Counted from the first letter of the stretch, positions 45,250 through 54,633 are shown. The stretch: 64,000 nucleotides of DNA from VXYL01 sp965199945 (GCA_965199945.1 OZ241354.1:4092001-4156000); one strand, 5' to 3'. The notes: a model not told the origin generated them from the letters alone. Numbers and translations: made by a program.

Positions 45250-46725
45250 ATGACCAGTCTGCCGAGGCGTTGCGATCTGCTGCTTCACTCCGGCCATGTT
45301 GTCGATGGCACCGGCGGCGCGCGGGTGCGGGCGGACGTCGCAGTCGCAGGCGAGCGCATCGTCGCCGTCGGCCCCGGCCTTGATGCCGCGATCAGCGCCC
45401 GCAGCAGGATCGACGCTTCGGGGCTGGTCGTCGCGCCGGGATTCATCGACGCCCACACCCACGACGACCGGGCGGTGCTCTCGACTCCCGACATGACGCC
45501 GAAGGTGAGCCAAGGCGTCACGTCGGTGGTCACGGGAAACTGCGGCGTGAGCCTCGCGCCGTTCGCCGAGGGCGAGCCGCCGCCGCCTATGAACCTGCTC
45601 GGCGACGCCGCGGCGTTTCGGTTCCCGACCATGCGCGACTACATGGACGCAGTGGAAGCATCGCCCGCGGCGGTGAATCTCGCGCCCCTTGCCGGCCACA
45701 CCGCGCTGCGCGCCAAGGCGATGGGCGATGTCTATCGCGCCGCCACCACAGCCGAGATCGCGCGCATGGAGGCGTTGCTGGACGAAGCGCTCGAGGCCGG
45801 CTGCATCGGCATGAGCACCGGCCTGGCGTATCCGCCCGCCGCCCAAGCGCCGACGGACGAGGTCGTGGCGCTCGCCAAGCGTTTGGCCGAACACGGCGGC
45901 ATCTACACGACGCACATGCGCAACGAGAGCGCTGGCGTCCTCGATTCGGTGCGCGAAACCCTCGACATCGGCGAGCGGGCTGGCGTGCCGGTGGTCATCT
46001 CGCACCACAAGTGCAGCGGGCGCGAGAGCTGGGGCTTGAGCCGCGAGACGTTGGCCGCCATCGCGTCGGCACGTTCCACGCAACGCGTCGATTTGGACGT
46101 CTATCCCTACACGGCAAGCTCGACGGTGCTGTTCGCGGACTGGATCGAGGGCGCGGAGCGTGTTCTCGTTACCTGGTCCACGCCGCATCCGGAGTGCAAC
46201 GGGCGCGACTTCGAGGCGGTGCGGGCGAGCTGGGGTTGCAGCGTGGAAGACGCCGTAAAACGGCTGAGCCCGGCCGGCGCGATCTACTTCACGATGCACG
46301 AAGACGACCTGCGGCGCATCCTGCGCTTCCCGAACGCGATGATCGGCTCCGACGGCCTGCCCCACGACGCCTTCCCCCACCCCCGGCTGTGGGGCACGTT
46401 CCCCAGAGTTCTCGGCCGCTACAGCCGCGATCTGCGCCTCTTCTCCCTCGAAGAAGCCGTGCATCGCATGACCGGCGTACCGGCGCACGTCTTCGGCCTC
46501 GCGGAGCGCGGCGTCGTCCAAGCCGGCGCCTTCGCCGACCTCGTGCTCTTCGATCCGCAACGTATCGCGGACGCCGGCGACTTCAGCGAACCGACACGCC
46601 CCGCCACCGGCATCGCCCGCGTCCTCGTCAACGGCCAGGAGGTATGGCGCGACGGCCAATGGACCGGCGCCAAGCCGGGACGGACTCTGCGTCGCCAACC
46701 GAACTCCCAATCCGCGGCACGCTGA
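45250..46725 (+). CDS. N-acyl-D-amino-acid deacylase / D-aminoacylase family amidohydrolase
   Basis: A 491-residue metal-dependent amidohydrolase. The N-terminal beta domain begins CDLLLHSGHVVDGTGG, then the metal site FIDAHTHDD, TGNCGVSLAPF, IYTTHMRNES with HH in VVISHHKCSG, and the C-terminal MIGSDGLPHD with Asp. These are the landmarks of D-aminoacylases that remove N-acyl groups from D-amino acids. Start ATG 45250 follows AGGAGAG. The gene stands alone between the TM2 gene and the ATPase of the PARIS-like pair. Specificity among D-amino acids is not deducible. Confidence 0.9.
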   Translation: MTSLPRRCDLLLHSGHVVDGTGGARVRADVAVAGERIVAVGPGLDAAISARSRIDASGLVVAPGFIDAHTHDDRAVLSTPDMTPKVSQGVTSVVTGNCGVSLAPFAEGEPPPPMNLLGDAAAFRFPTMRDYMDAVEASPAAVNLAPLAGHTALRAKAMGDVYRAATTAEIARMEALLDEALEAGCIGMSTGLAYPPAAQAPTDEVVALAKRLAEHGGIYTTHMRNESAGVLDSVRETLDIGERAGVPVVISHHKCSGRESWGLSRETLAAIASARSTQRVDLDVYPYTASSTVLFADWIEGAERVLVTWSTPHPECNGRDFEAVRASWGCSVEDAVKRLSPAGAIYFTMHEDDLRRILRFPNAMIGSDGLPHDAFPHPRLWGTFPRVLGRYSRDLRLFSLEEAVHRMTGVPAHVFGLAERGVVQAGAFADLVLFDPQRIADAGDFSEPTRPATGIARVLVNGQEVWRDGQWTGAKPGRTLRRQPNSQSAAR

Positions 46726-46845
46726 GCCAGCGACGCCGTTTGGGCCTGCATTCGGCAATGTTCGGCAGCCGACCGCGGGCCGCGACAACGAACCGATTCC
46801 CGCGCTTGCTAAGATGCCAGCCGATGTTGCTGCTGGCGGCTCCCC

Positions 46846-48342
46846 ATGCTGACGCGCCTTGAAGTTACGGGATTCAAGAACCTGCACGACTTCGCACTGG
46901 ATTTCGGCCCGTACACCTGCATCGCTGGACGCAATGGCGTCGGCAAATCCAACATCTTCGACGCCATTCATTTCCTGTCGCTGCTCACCGAGAACACGAT
47001 CAACGACGCGGCGCTCAAGGTCCGCCAAGTCCACGATGCTGGCGAGAGCACAGCAGAAATCGCAGACTTGCTGTGCGCCGCCGATGGCGCGCGCAGTCGG
47101 CGGATCGAGTTGTGCGCGGAGATGCTTGTGCCCCGCGGCGTGGCCGACGGACTAGGCCGGCGCGCCGAGTCGTCGTCGTCCTTCCTGCGCTACGAGGTCG
47201 CGCTCGCCTACGAGGGCCCTTCGGATGCCTCGGGCCCCCTCGGGGGACTGACCCTGGAACGCGAGGAACTGCGCCCCATCCAGGCTAGGCTGGCCGGCCG
47301 TCGCCTCAAGTTCCCGCATCACAAGGGCCGGTTCCGCGACAGCGTGGTCTACAACCGCAGGCGCGGCAGTCCCTACATCGACACGCCCGAAGCCAACGGT
47401 GGACGGCAGGAGGGGCGGGAACAGAACGGCACGATCATTCTCGTGCATCAGGACGGCGGCTCGAGAGGCCCCAGCCGCCCGGTACTTGCCAAGCAGGCGT
47501 TGCGCACGATCGTCGGCACGGAGAACACAGTGGCCACGCCCACCATCCTCGCGGCGCGCCAGGAAATGCGCAGTTGGCGAATGCTCGCCTTGGAACCGTC
47601 GGCGATGCGGCGCCCGGACCGCTACACCCAAGCGGCCGGCATCGCGGCAAACGGCGCACACATCCCGGCCACTCTGTATCAATCCGCGCTTGCCGCCGCC
47701 AAACACGGAGACGACGCGGACGACGTCTACGGCATGGTGACGAGTCGGCTTGCGGACCTCCTGTCGGTGAAGAAGGTCGGCATCTTGCGCGACGACGTGC
47801 GCCGATTGCTCTCGTTGACCATCGAGGACGATGCCGGCCTGCGATTGCCGGCGAGCGCCATTTCAGACGGCACATTGCGATTCCTTGCGTTGGCGGTGCT
47901 CGCAGAGGTCTCGGACGAGTGCGCGGTGTTCTGCATGGAAGAGCCGGAAAACGGCATTCATCCCGACGGACTGCCGGCGATGAACGAACTGCTCGAGGAC
48001 ATCGCAGTGGATCCCTACGCGCCAGTGGCGGGCGGGAACGGTGGAGAAGAAGGCGACGATGGAGCCGAGGACGGCGCCGACAATCCACTGCGGCAAGTGA
48101 TCGTCGCCACCCACTCGCCCTACTTCGTCCAGCTGCAAGAGGAAGCGAATCTTCTGTTGGCGAGAAAGGCGGAGCAGGAAGGCAGCGAAGGAGTTCTCCA
48201 TCGCCTCGAGTGCGTACCGGTCGAGAGATCGTGGCGGTCTTCGCCGGAGGAGGGTCGTCCCGCCCTGGACAAGCTCGCCCTGCAGTCCTACCTGGAACCA
48301 CCGGGAAGCACGTTGTTCCAGATGACGACGTACGCAAGGTAG
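46846..48342 (+). CDS. OLD/AAA15-like ATPase of a putative PARIS-like defence pair
   Basis: A 498-residue SMC/OLD-type ATPase. Walker A GRNGVGKS lies at 28-35 after LTRLEVTGFKNLHDFALDFG. A long middle insertion (about 100-300) has no recognised domain. ISDGTLRFLALAVL is the signature region, CAVFCMEEPENGIHPDG is Walker B, and VIVATHSPYF the switch His. An acidic loop, GEEGDDGAEDGADN, interrupts the region before it. Such ATPases with a downstream TOPRIM partner form defence systems such as PARIS and OLD-type modules. The next gene starts 14 bases after the stop and codes for a DUF4276-like TOPRIM protein. Confidence 0.82.
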   Translation: MLTRLEVTGFKNLHDFALDFGPYTCIAGRNGVGKSNIFDAIHFLSLLTENTINDAALKVRQVHDAGESTAEIADLLCAADGARSRRIELCAEMLVPRGVADGLGRRAESSSSFLRYEVALAYEGPSDASGPLGGLTLEREELRPIQARLAGRRLKFPHHKGRFRDSVVYNRRRGSPYIDTPEANGGRQEGREQNGTIILVHQDGGSRGPSRPVLAKQALRTIVGTENTVATPTILAARQEMRSWRMLALEPSAMRRPDRYTQAAGIAANGAHIPATLYQSALAAAKHGDDADDVYGMVTSRLADLLSVKKVGILRDDVRRLLSLTIEDDAGLRLPASAISDGTLRFLALAVLAEVSDECAVFCMEEPENGIHPDGLPAMNELLEDIAVDPYAPVAGGNGGEEGDDGAEDGADNPLRQVIVATHSPYFVQLQEEANLLLARKAEQEGSEGVLHRLECVPVERSWRSSPEEGRPALDKLALQSYLEPPGSTLFQMTTYAR

Positions 48343-48356
48343 CCAAGCAGCGTTCA

Positions 48357-49068
48357 ATGCGCTTCGTGCTTGTTTGCGAGAGCTCGTCGGATGCGCCGTT
48401 GGCGAACCACATCCGACGCCTGCTCGTCGAGTGCGGTTGCCCCCCATCCGCGAGGCGACGTCTTCTACCGGGGCTCGCGCTTGGCCGACAAAGTGCGCAA
48501 AGCGGTCGAGCGGTCGAGCGATCTGGATTTGCTGTTCGTGCATCGAGACGCGGACAACGCCGGCGCCGAGGCGCGGTTCCGGGAAATCGAGGCAGGAGTT
48601 GGAGACGCGCTCCCGAACGGCTCGCGGCATGTCGCCGTCGTGCCGGTCAAGATGACCGAGTCATGGCTGCTGCTGGACGAAACGGCTATTCGCAAGATCG
48701 TCGGCAAGCCGAAGGGAAAGCAGCCGCTCGGATTGCCGCCTGTAGCCAAGGTCGAGGCGACGTCGGATCCGAAAGAGGTGCTGCGGAATGCGTTCTTGGC
48801 CGCGATAGCAACAAAGGGTCGCCGGCGCCGCAAGTTCAAGCGCGAGTTTCCTCGATTGCGCCGCAGCCTGCTGGAAGACCTGCCGGTCGGCGGACATCTC
48901 GCATCCCTGCCGTCTTGGGTCGCGTTTCGGTCTGCGGTCCAGGCCGTGTTGGCGGAGTTGGCCTACGTTGAAGACCGCGGAGATATTTGCCGTGCGGAGA
49001 CCACAATGCCGATCGCCGGCGGCTCGCTGGAACTCGGCCGACCGCGTCAGCTCTCTCCGCCCCGATAG
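48357..49068 (+). CDS. DUF4276-like TOPRIM partner protein, frameshifted at a C6 run
   Basis: It starts at ATG 48357 as MRFVLVCESSSDAPLANHIR, ending RLLVECGCP in frame. At the C6 run 48440-48445 the homologous coding moves to the +1 frame: HPRGDVFYRGSRLADKVRKA, LDLLFVHRDADN (acidic DxD-like pair), VVPVKMTESWLLLDETAIRK and IVGKPKGKQPLG. A Glu (VCES) plus HRDAD makes a TOPRIM-type metal site, and TESWLLLDE is typical of DUF4276. The frameshift may be a mutation, a sequencing error, or a programmed +1 shift. The 3' end overlaps pyrE by 22 bases, convergently. About 236 residues if the frames are joined. Confidence 0.68.
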
Positions 49069-49697
49069 CGCAGCAGGGCGTCGTGCTGCTTGGCGAACTC
49101 GGGGCTGCTCGCCAAGTGGCCGAGCAGATCGTCGAAGGTGGCGATGCAGCGCACCGGCACGTCGAACTCGCGCTGCAGGGCCTGCACCGCCGTCGTGCCG
49201 TTCGGCAGCGCTTCCTGGCGGTCGAGGGCGAGCACCACGCCGACCACTTCGCCACTGGCGACGGCGATGGTCTCGAAGGCTTCCCGCTTGGCGGTGCCGT
49301 CGGTCACCACGTCGTCGACGACGACCACTTTCCTGCCTGCAAGGGGCGCGCCGACGAGCCGCCCGCCCTCGCCGTGCGCCTTGGCCTCCTTGCGGTCGAA
49401 TGCCGCGCCGGCGTCGATGCCGTGTTCCCGCGCCAACGCGATGGCCGCCGCGACGGCGATGGGAATGCCCTTGTAGGCCGGGCCGAACAGTACCTGCGGC
49501 GTTGGCCGCAGCTGCGCGGCTTCGGCGGCGTAGGCGCGGCCGAGCAGTTCCAGCCCGGGGCCGTCGGCGACTGCGCCAAGGTTGAAGAAGTAGGGGCTGC
49601 GCCGCCCGGACTTGAGCTTGAAATCGCCGAAGGAAAGCACGCGGCGGGCGATCATCTCCTGCAGAAACGCCGCCGCGTTGCTGCGCTGTGCCGTCAT
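49047..49697 (-). CDS. pyrE: Orotate phosphoribosyltransferase
   Basis: A 216-residue enzyme joining orotate to PRPP in UMP synthesis. Landmarks are FGDFKLKSGRRSPYFFNLG (orotate-binding N-terminal part), VLFGPAYKGIPIAVA (flexible substrate region), FDRKEAKAHGEGG (catalytic loop Lys/His) and the PRPP motif VVVVDDVVTDGTA. ATG 49697 fits the family start. It lies downstream of rph on the same strand, the ancestral gammaproteobacterial arrangement (rph-pyrE). The last 22 bases overlap the TOPRIM gene convergently. Confidence 0.96.
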   Translation of the reverse strand: MTAQRSNAAAFLQEMIARRVLSFGDFKLKSGRRSPYFFNLGAVADGPGLELLGRAYAAEAAQLRPTPQVLFGPAYKGIPIAVAAAIALAREHGIDAGAAFDRKEAKAHGEGGRLVGAPLAGRKVVVVDDVVTDGTAKREAFETIAVASGEVVGVVLALDRQEALPNGTTAVQALQREFDVPVRCIATFDDLLGHLASSPEFAKQHDALLRYRGGES

Positions 49698-49743
49698 TGG
49701 ACGAGGAGGCCCGGTCCCGACCGCGGTGCGCCGCGGCGCGAGT

Positions 49744-50448
49744 TCATTGCGCCAACGCCTGCTTCTGCGCCTCGAACAGCTGGCCGATGCCGACTTCCGC
49801 CAGCGCGAGCAGTTCGTCCAGCGAGCGGCGGTCGAAGGCGCCGTTCTCGGCGGTTCCCTGCACTTCGATGAAGCCGCTGCCGTCCATCATCACGACGTTC
49901 ATGTCCGTCTCGGCCTTGGAGTCTTCCGCGTAGTCGAGGTCGAGGACGCAGCGCCCGCGGCAGATGCCCACCGACACCGACGCCACCCAGCCCAGGAACG
50001 CCTTCGGCGCGACCTTGCGCAGCGCCAGCGCCAAGGCCACGCAGCCGCCGGTGACGGCGGCGGTGCGCGTGCCGCCGTCGGCCTGCAGCACGTCGCAGTC
50101 GATCTTCACCGTGCGTTCGCCGAGCGCGCGCAGATGCACCGCGGCGCGCAGGGATCGGCCGATCAGCCGCTGGATCTCGACGGTGCGCCCGCCTTGCTTG
50201 CCGCGCGCCGCTTCGCGGTCGGTGCGGGTGTGGGTCGAGCCTGGCAGCATGCCGTACTCGGCGGTGATCCAGCCGCGGCCCTGGCCGCGCATGAAGCTCG
50301 GCACTTGCGTCTCGACGCTGGCCGTACACAGCACCTTGGTGTCGCCGAAGGCGATCAGCGCGGAACCGGCGGCATGCTTGGTGTAGCCGACGTCGATGGT
50401 CACCGGGCGCGGCTCGTCGACGGCGCGCCCGCTTGGTCTGTCTGGCAT
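49744..50448 (-). CDS. rph: Ribonuclease PH
   Basis: A 234-residue phosphorolytic 3'-5' exoribonuclease that trims tRNA precursors. RPSGRAVDEPRPVTIDVGYT at the start, GDTKVLCTASVE, GRGWITAEYGMLPGSTHTRT (phosphate/RNA binding), RLIGRSLRAAV and DCDVLQADGGTRTAAVTGG are the core family motifs. Length is normal at the C-terminus (ALAEVGIGQLFEAQK). It is divergent from yicC across 55 bases that contain a TATAAT hexamer toward yicC. Confidence 0.97.
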   Translation of the reverse strand: MPDRPSGRAVDEPRPVTIDVGYTKHAAGSALIAFGDTKVLCTASVETQVPSFMRGQGRGWITAEYGMLPGSTHTRTDREAARGKQGGRTVEIQRLIGRSLRAAVHLRALGERTVKIDCDVLQADGGTRTAAVTGGCVALALALRKVAPKAFLGWVASVSVGICRGRCVLDLDYAEDSKAETDMNVVMMDGSGFIEVQGTAENGAFDRRSLDELLALAEVGIGQLFEAQKQALAQ

Positions 50449-50491
50449 GACTGGCGCGCCTCAAGCGAGAGGAAGCCTGCGAACGGCGCAC

Positions 50492-50497
50492 TATAAT
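50492..50497 (+). promoter_or_regulatory. Consensus -10 hexamer (TATAAT) just before yicC
   Basis: A perfect TATAAT lies seven bases upstream of the yicC ATG (50504). If used, transcription would begin at or within a few bases of the start codon, giving a leaderless or nearly leaderless mRNA. No clear -35 (I see no TTGACA-like match 17 bases upstream). Confidence 0.4.
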
Positions 50498-50503
50498 GCA
50501 CCG

Positions 50504-51370
50504 ATGGTGGCCAGCATGACAGCGTTCGGACGCGCCGGCTGCGCGTTGGCGGAGTGGGAGATCAAGTCCGTCAACCATCGTTTTCTCGATCTGACCATTC
50601 GCCTGCCGGAGGCACTGCGCAGCATCGAGACGCCGTTGCGCCAGCTCACGCAGAAGCACGTCCAGCGCGGCAAAGTCGATGCGGCGCTGCGGATTCCCGG
50701 CGGCCAAGGGCCGGCGCAAAGGCTGAACGCGGCAGCGCTGCGCCGGGTGCTCGACGCCGTGGCGGACATCCGCGAACACGCCGCCGACGCGCCGCTGGGC
50801 GCGATCGATCCCCTCGACCTCATGCGCCAGCCGGGGGTGTTCGAGGAAGACGGGCAGGACCTGGCGCGGCTCAAGGACGCGGCGCTCGCGACCTATGCCG
50901 ACGCCATGGACGACTTGGTGGCGCAGCGCCGCAGCGAAGGCGCCGCCATCGCAACGCTGCTCCGCGAACGCCTGCAACAAGCGGACGCCCTTGCCGACGA
51001 GGCCGGCGCGACGGCCGAGCGCCACGCCACGGTCGTCAAGGCGCGTCTCGAACGGCGGCTGGCGGAACTCGCCGGCGACGCAGCCAAGCCGCTGCCGGCG
51101 GAGCGCCTCGCCCAGGAAGTCGCATTGCTGGCGCAGAAGGCGGACGTCGCCGAGGAGCTCGACCGCTTGCGGATGCACGTCGCCGAAGCGCGGCGCAGCC
51201 TCGACAGCGACGCGCCGTGCGGGCGGCGTCTCGAGTTCATCACCCAGGAACTGAACCGCGAAGCGAATACGCTCGCCGCCAAGGCGCTGCTGCCGGAAAC
51301 CGCGCGCCATGCGGTGGCGCTCAAGGTCGTCGTCGAGCAGCTGCGCGAACAGGCGCAGAACGTCGAATGA
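50504..51370 (+). CDS. yicC: YicC-family stress-linked endoribonuclease
   Basis: A 288-residue conserved protein whose Escherichia homologue is an endoribonuclease with a role in RNA decay. The N-terminus MVASMTAFGRAGCALAEWEI followed by SVNHRFLDLTIRLPE is diagnostic. The C-terminal block RRLEFITQELNREANTLAAK, then VVVEQLREQAQNVE, is also family-typical. Its stop overlaps the gmk start (ATGA), so yicC, gmk, rpoZ and spoT form one transcript. Confidence 0.94.
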   Translation: MVASMTAFGRAGCALAEWEIKSVNHRFLDLTIRLPEALRSIETPLRQLTQKHVQRGKVDAALRIPGGQGPAQRLNAAALRRVLDAVADIREHAADAPLGAIDPLDLMRQPGVFEEDGQDLARLKDAALATYADAMDDLVAQRRSEGAAIATLLRERLQQADALADEAGATAERHATVVKARLERRLAELAGDAAKPLPAERLAQEVALLAQKADVAEELDRLRMHVAEARRSLDSDAPCGRRLEFITQELNREANTLAAKALLPETARHAVALKVVVEQLREQAQNVE

Positions 51371-52005
51371 CCGTGCGCGAGAGTGCCAGGCGCGGCCATC
51401 TCTTCGTCGTCTCCGCGCCCTCGGGCGCCGGCAAGACGAGCCTCATCGAAGCCTTGGCGGCCGAAGACCCGGCGCTGCAGATCTCCGTGTCGCACACCAC
51501 CCGCCCCAAGCGCCCAGCGGAGCAGGACGGCGTCCACTACCACTTCGTCGCCGCCGCCGAGTTCGACGCCATGCGCGCCGCCGGCGCGTTTCTGGAATGG
51601 GCGAACGTCTTCGACCACGCCTACGGCACGTCGCGCCGGGCGGTGCTCGACGCGGTGCAGGCCGGCCGCGACGTTGTGCTGGAAATCGACTGGCAGGGCG
51701 CGGCGCAAGTGCGCGAGCGCTGGCCGGAGACGGTCACCGTGTTCGTGCTGCCGCCCTCCCGCGCGGCGCTCGTCGCCCGCCTCAACGGCCGTGGCCAGGA
51801 CGCCGCCGAGAGCATCGCCAAGCGCACCGCCCAGGCGGTTGCCGACATCTCGCACTGGCAGGAGTTCGACCATGTGGTGGTGAACGACGACTTCGACGCC
51901 GCGCTCGAGTCCCTGCGCCAGATCGTGGACGCCACGCGCCGCGGCGAACGCCGGCCACGGGAAGCGGACGCCGCCTTGCTGGCAGCGTTGTTGTCGCCGA
52001 ACTGA
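51367..52005 (+). CDS. gmk: Guanylate kinase
   Basis: A 212-residue enzyme phosphorylating GMP to GDP. VVSAPSGAGKTSL is the P-loop, VSHTTRPKRPAEQDGVHYHF is the GMP-binding region with the Arg and Tyr contacts, and FLEWANVFDHAYGTSR and VLEIDWQGAAQVR complete the GMP pocket and Walker B-like segment. ATG 51367 overlaps the yicC stop. It sits before rpoZ and spoT, the conserved ppGpp-linked order. Confidence 0.97.
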   Translation: MTVRESARRGHLFVVSAPSGAGKTSLIEALAAEDPALQISVSHTTRPKRPAEQDGVHYHFVAAAEFDAMRAAGAFLEWANVFDHAYGTSRRAVLDAVQAGRDVVLEIDWQGAAQVRERWPETVTVFVLPPSRAALVARLNGRGQDAAESIAKRTAQAVADISHWQEFDHVVVNDDFDAALESLRQIVDATRRGERRPREADAALLAALLSPN

Positions 52006-52052
52006 CGGCACTGTATGCTCGGCTGCTTTGCCGCAAGGGAGCGCCCAGAGAC

Positions 52053-52337
52053 ATGGCCAGAGTGACCGTCGAAGATTGCTTGGAGCATGTCGACAATCGC
52101 TTTTCGCTGGTGCTGCGCGCCACGCGCCGGGCGCGGCAGATGCATCGCGGCGCCGAGCCGCTGTTGGCGGAAGAGGACGACAAGCACACCGTAGTCGCGC
52201 TGCGCGAGATCGCGGATGGCTTGATCACGGACGAACGGCTCGATGCGGCGGATGCCGCCATCGAGGAAGAAGAGGAAGAAGCCGCGCTGGAAGCGTCCTT
52301 CGGCGGCTTGGGAGATGACCGCGCAGACGACTTCTAG
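52053..52337 (+). CDS. rpoZ: RNA polymerase omega subunit
   Basis: A 94-residue protein of the size expected for omega. MARVTVEDCLEHVDNRFSLV, then LRATRRARQM and VVALREIADGLIT, is the canonical omega sequence; it binds the beta' subunit and, with DksA/ppGpp, contributes to the stringent response. The C-terminus is acidic (EEEEEEA). It overlaps the spoT start by 23 bases, coupling the two. Confidence 0.97.
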   Translation: MARVTVEDCLEHVDNRFSLVLRATRRARQMHRGAEPLLAEEDDKHTVVALREIADGLITDERLDAADAAIEEEEEEAALEASFGGLGDDRADDF

Positions 52338-54633
52338 CACGGCCAGCGCCTTGGTCCAGGCCGCCGTCCCTCGAACGGAAATCGGAATCGGCGGCAGAAA
52401 GGCCCCCAGACGTCGACCGCGCAAGCGCGAGCCGTGGCGCGACAAGCCCGGCGAAGACCGCATCGCCGGCTATTTCCAATCCCAGCTGCGGGAGCAGGCC
52501 CTCGCGCCCCGGGTCGCCGCGCCCGCCACGGTGGACGGCCTGCTCGGCGTCTTGCGCGACTATCTCTCGGCTGCGGAAGTGGAGATGGTGGGCAATGCCT
52601 GCCGCTTCGCCGCGGACGCCCACAGCGGCCAGTTCCGGCGCACCGGCCACAGCTACGTCACCCACCCCTTGGCGGTCGCCGACATTCTGGCGTCCATGCG
52701 CATGGACGCGAAGTCCATTGCCGCCGCGGTGCTGCACGACGTGCTCGAAGACACGGGCGTCGCCAAGGAATCGCTTGTGCGCGCGTTCGGCCACGATGTG
52801 GCGGAGATCGTCGACGGCGTCTCCAAGCTGGCGACGATCTTCAAGTCGCGCGCCGAGGCGCAGGCCGAGAACTTCCAGAAGATGGCGATGGCGACGGCGC
52901 GGGATCTACGCGTGATTCTCGTCAAGCTGGCCGACCGCCTGCACAACATGCGCACGATCGGCGTCATGCCGGCGGAAAAGCGCCGCCTGATCGCCCGCGA
53001 GACGTTGGACTTCTACGCCCCCATCGCCAATCGCCTCGGCATGGACCGTGTGCGCGTGGAGTTCGAGGAACTGGCTTTCCAGGCGCTCTTCCCGCTGCGC
53101 GCGGACCGCATTCGGCGGGCGGCGGATTCCGCGCACAGCCACCGCCACGCCGCGGTGGCCGAGCTGCAGCGCTCCATCGAGGGCGCCCTGCGGCGCGACG
53201 GCATCGACGCCAGGGTGCAGTCCCGACGCCGCCACCTGTACTCGATCTACCGCAAGATGAAGGCGCAGCGCCGCTCGTTTTCGGACATCACCGCGGCCAG
53301 CGTGTTCCGCATCGAAGTGGATCGCGTGGACGCCTGCTACCGCGCCCTCGGCGTGCTGCACAACCTCTACAAGCCGGTCGCCGGGCGCTTCAAGGACTAC
53401 ATCGCCATTCCCAAGGCGAACGGCTACCAGTCGCTGCACACCTCCCTCGTGGGCATGCACGCGACGCCCATCGACGTGCAGATACGCACACGGCAGATGG
53501 AGACCGTGGCCGAGCACGGCATCGCCGGACACTGGCTCTACAGCAACGACGAAGCGGCGAGCGGACGCGACCGGGCGCGGCAGTGGGTCGCCGGCCTGCT
53601 CGACCTGCAGCAGCGCGCCGGCGACTCTCTGGAGTTCATCGAGAACCTCAAGATCGACCTGTTCCCGGACGAGGTCTACGTGTTCACGCCGAACGGCGAC
53701 ATCCGCGAGCTTCCGAAGGGCGCCTGCGCCATCGACTTCGCCTACACCGTCCACACCGACGTCGGCAACCACTGCATCGCCTGCCGCGTCGACCGGTCGC
53801 TGGCGCCGCTCTCGATGCCGCTCGAGTCCGGGCAGACGGTCGAGATCATCACCGCCGAGCACGGCCGCCCGAATCCGGATTGGCTCACCTTCGCCGTCTC
53901 CAGCCGCGCCCGCTCAGCGATTCGCCAAGCGCTGAAGGTGCAGCAGCGTTCGGAATCCGTGCGCCTGGGCCGGCGACTGCTCGACCGCTCCCTGGCCAAC
54001 GCCGACACCTCCATCAAGGCGCTGGACTTCCGCCGGCTGCGGCGCGTCTTCCGCGATTTCGGCGTGCGCAAGCTGGACGACCTGCTGGCGGAGATCGGGC
54101 TTGGCAACCTGATGGCCTATGGCGTCGCGCAGCGTCTGCTGGCGGCGGACAACCCGCAGTACGAAGCGGTGGATCTGGAGCGCGGCGGCCCGGTGGCGAT
54201 TCGCGGCGGCGAAGGGCTGGTCATCACCTACGGGCGCTGCTGCGGGCCGGTGCCGGGCGACCCGGTAGTTGGCCACGCAACGCCGGGGCGTGGATTCGTC
54301 GTCCACGTGGAGACGTGCAACAACATCAAGGAGTGGCGGCGGCGCCCCGGCCCGGAACTGATCCCGGCGCGCTGGGCGGCGCGCACGGAGGGCGAGTTCG
54401 ACACCACCCTCGCAATCGCCGTCAGTCGCCGCAAGGGGGTGATCGCCGAACTGGCGGCGGCAGCCAACGCAGCCGACGCCGGCATCGACAACATCACCGT
54501 GGACGAGCGCTCGGCGGACCTCTCCAGCGTGCGCCTCGAGCTGTCGGTGGCCAACCGCCGCCATCTCGCCAGAGTGCGCCAGCGGCTGTTGGCGATTCCA
54601 GCCGTGCAGCGGGTGGAGCGGCTCGTCCACTGA
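52315..54633 (+). CDS. spoT: Bifunctional (p)ppGpp synthetase/hydrolase
   Basis: A 772-residue RSH protein. The HD hydrolase domain (HSGQFRRTGHSYVTHPLAVA; AVLHDVLEDTGV; VKLADRLHNMRTI) covers about 90-270. The synthetase domain is at about 300-410 (SRRRHLYSIYRKMKAQRRSF, then FKDYIAIPKANGYQSLHTSL), TGS at about 455-515 (FPDEVYVFTPNGDIRELPKG), then a helical and C-terminal ACT region. HD residues are intact, so hydrolysis is expected. Synthetase activity is likely but the catalytic details were not checked. The start lies inside rpoZ. An N-terminal extension of about 50 residues is basic and not conserved. Confidence 0.95.
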   Translation: MTAQTTSSTASALVQAAVPRTEIGIGGRKAPRRRPRKREPWRDKPGEDRIAGYFQSQLREQALAPRVAAPATVDGLLGVLRDYLSAAEVEMVGNACRFAADAHSGQFRRTGHSYVTHPLAVADILASMRMDAKSIAAAVLHDVLEDTGVAKESLVRAFGHDVAEIVDGVSKLATIFKSRAEAQAENFQKMAMATARDLRVILVKLADRLHNMRTIGVMPAEKRRLIARETLDFYAPIANRLGMDRVRVEFEELAFQALFPLRADRIRRAADSAHSHRHAAVAELQRSIEGALRRDGIDARVQSRRRHLYSIYRKMKAQRRSFSDITAASVFRIEVDRVDACYRALGVLHNLYKPVAGRFKDYIAIPKANGYQSLHTSLVGMHATPIDVQIRTRQMETVAEHGIAGHWLYSNDEAASGRDRARQWVAGLLDLQQRAGDSLEFIENLKIDLFPDEVYVFTPNGDIRELPKGACAIDFAYTVHTDVGNHCIACRVDRSLAPLSMPLESGQTVEIITAEHGRPNPDWLTFAVSSRARSAIRQALKVQQRSESVRLGRRLLDRSLANADTSIKALDFRRLRRVFRDFGVRKLDDLLAEIGLGNLMAYGVAQRLLAADNPQYEAVDLERGGPVAIRGGEGLVITYGRCCGPVPGDPVVGHATPGRGFVVHVETCNNIKEWRRRPGPELIPARWAARTEGEFDTTLAIAVSRRKGVIAELAAAANAADAGIDNITVDERSADLSSVRLELSVANRRHLARVRQRLLAIPAVQRVERLVH

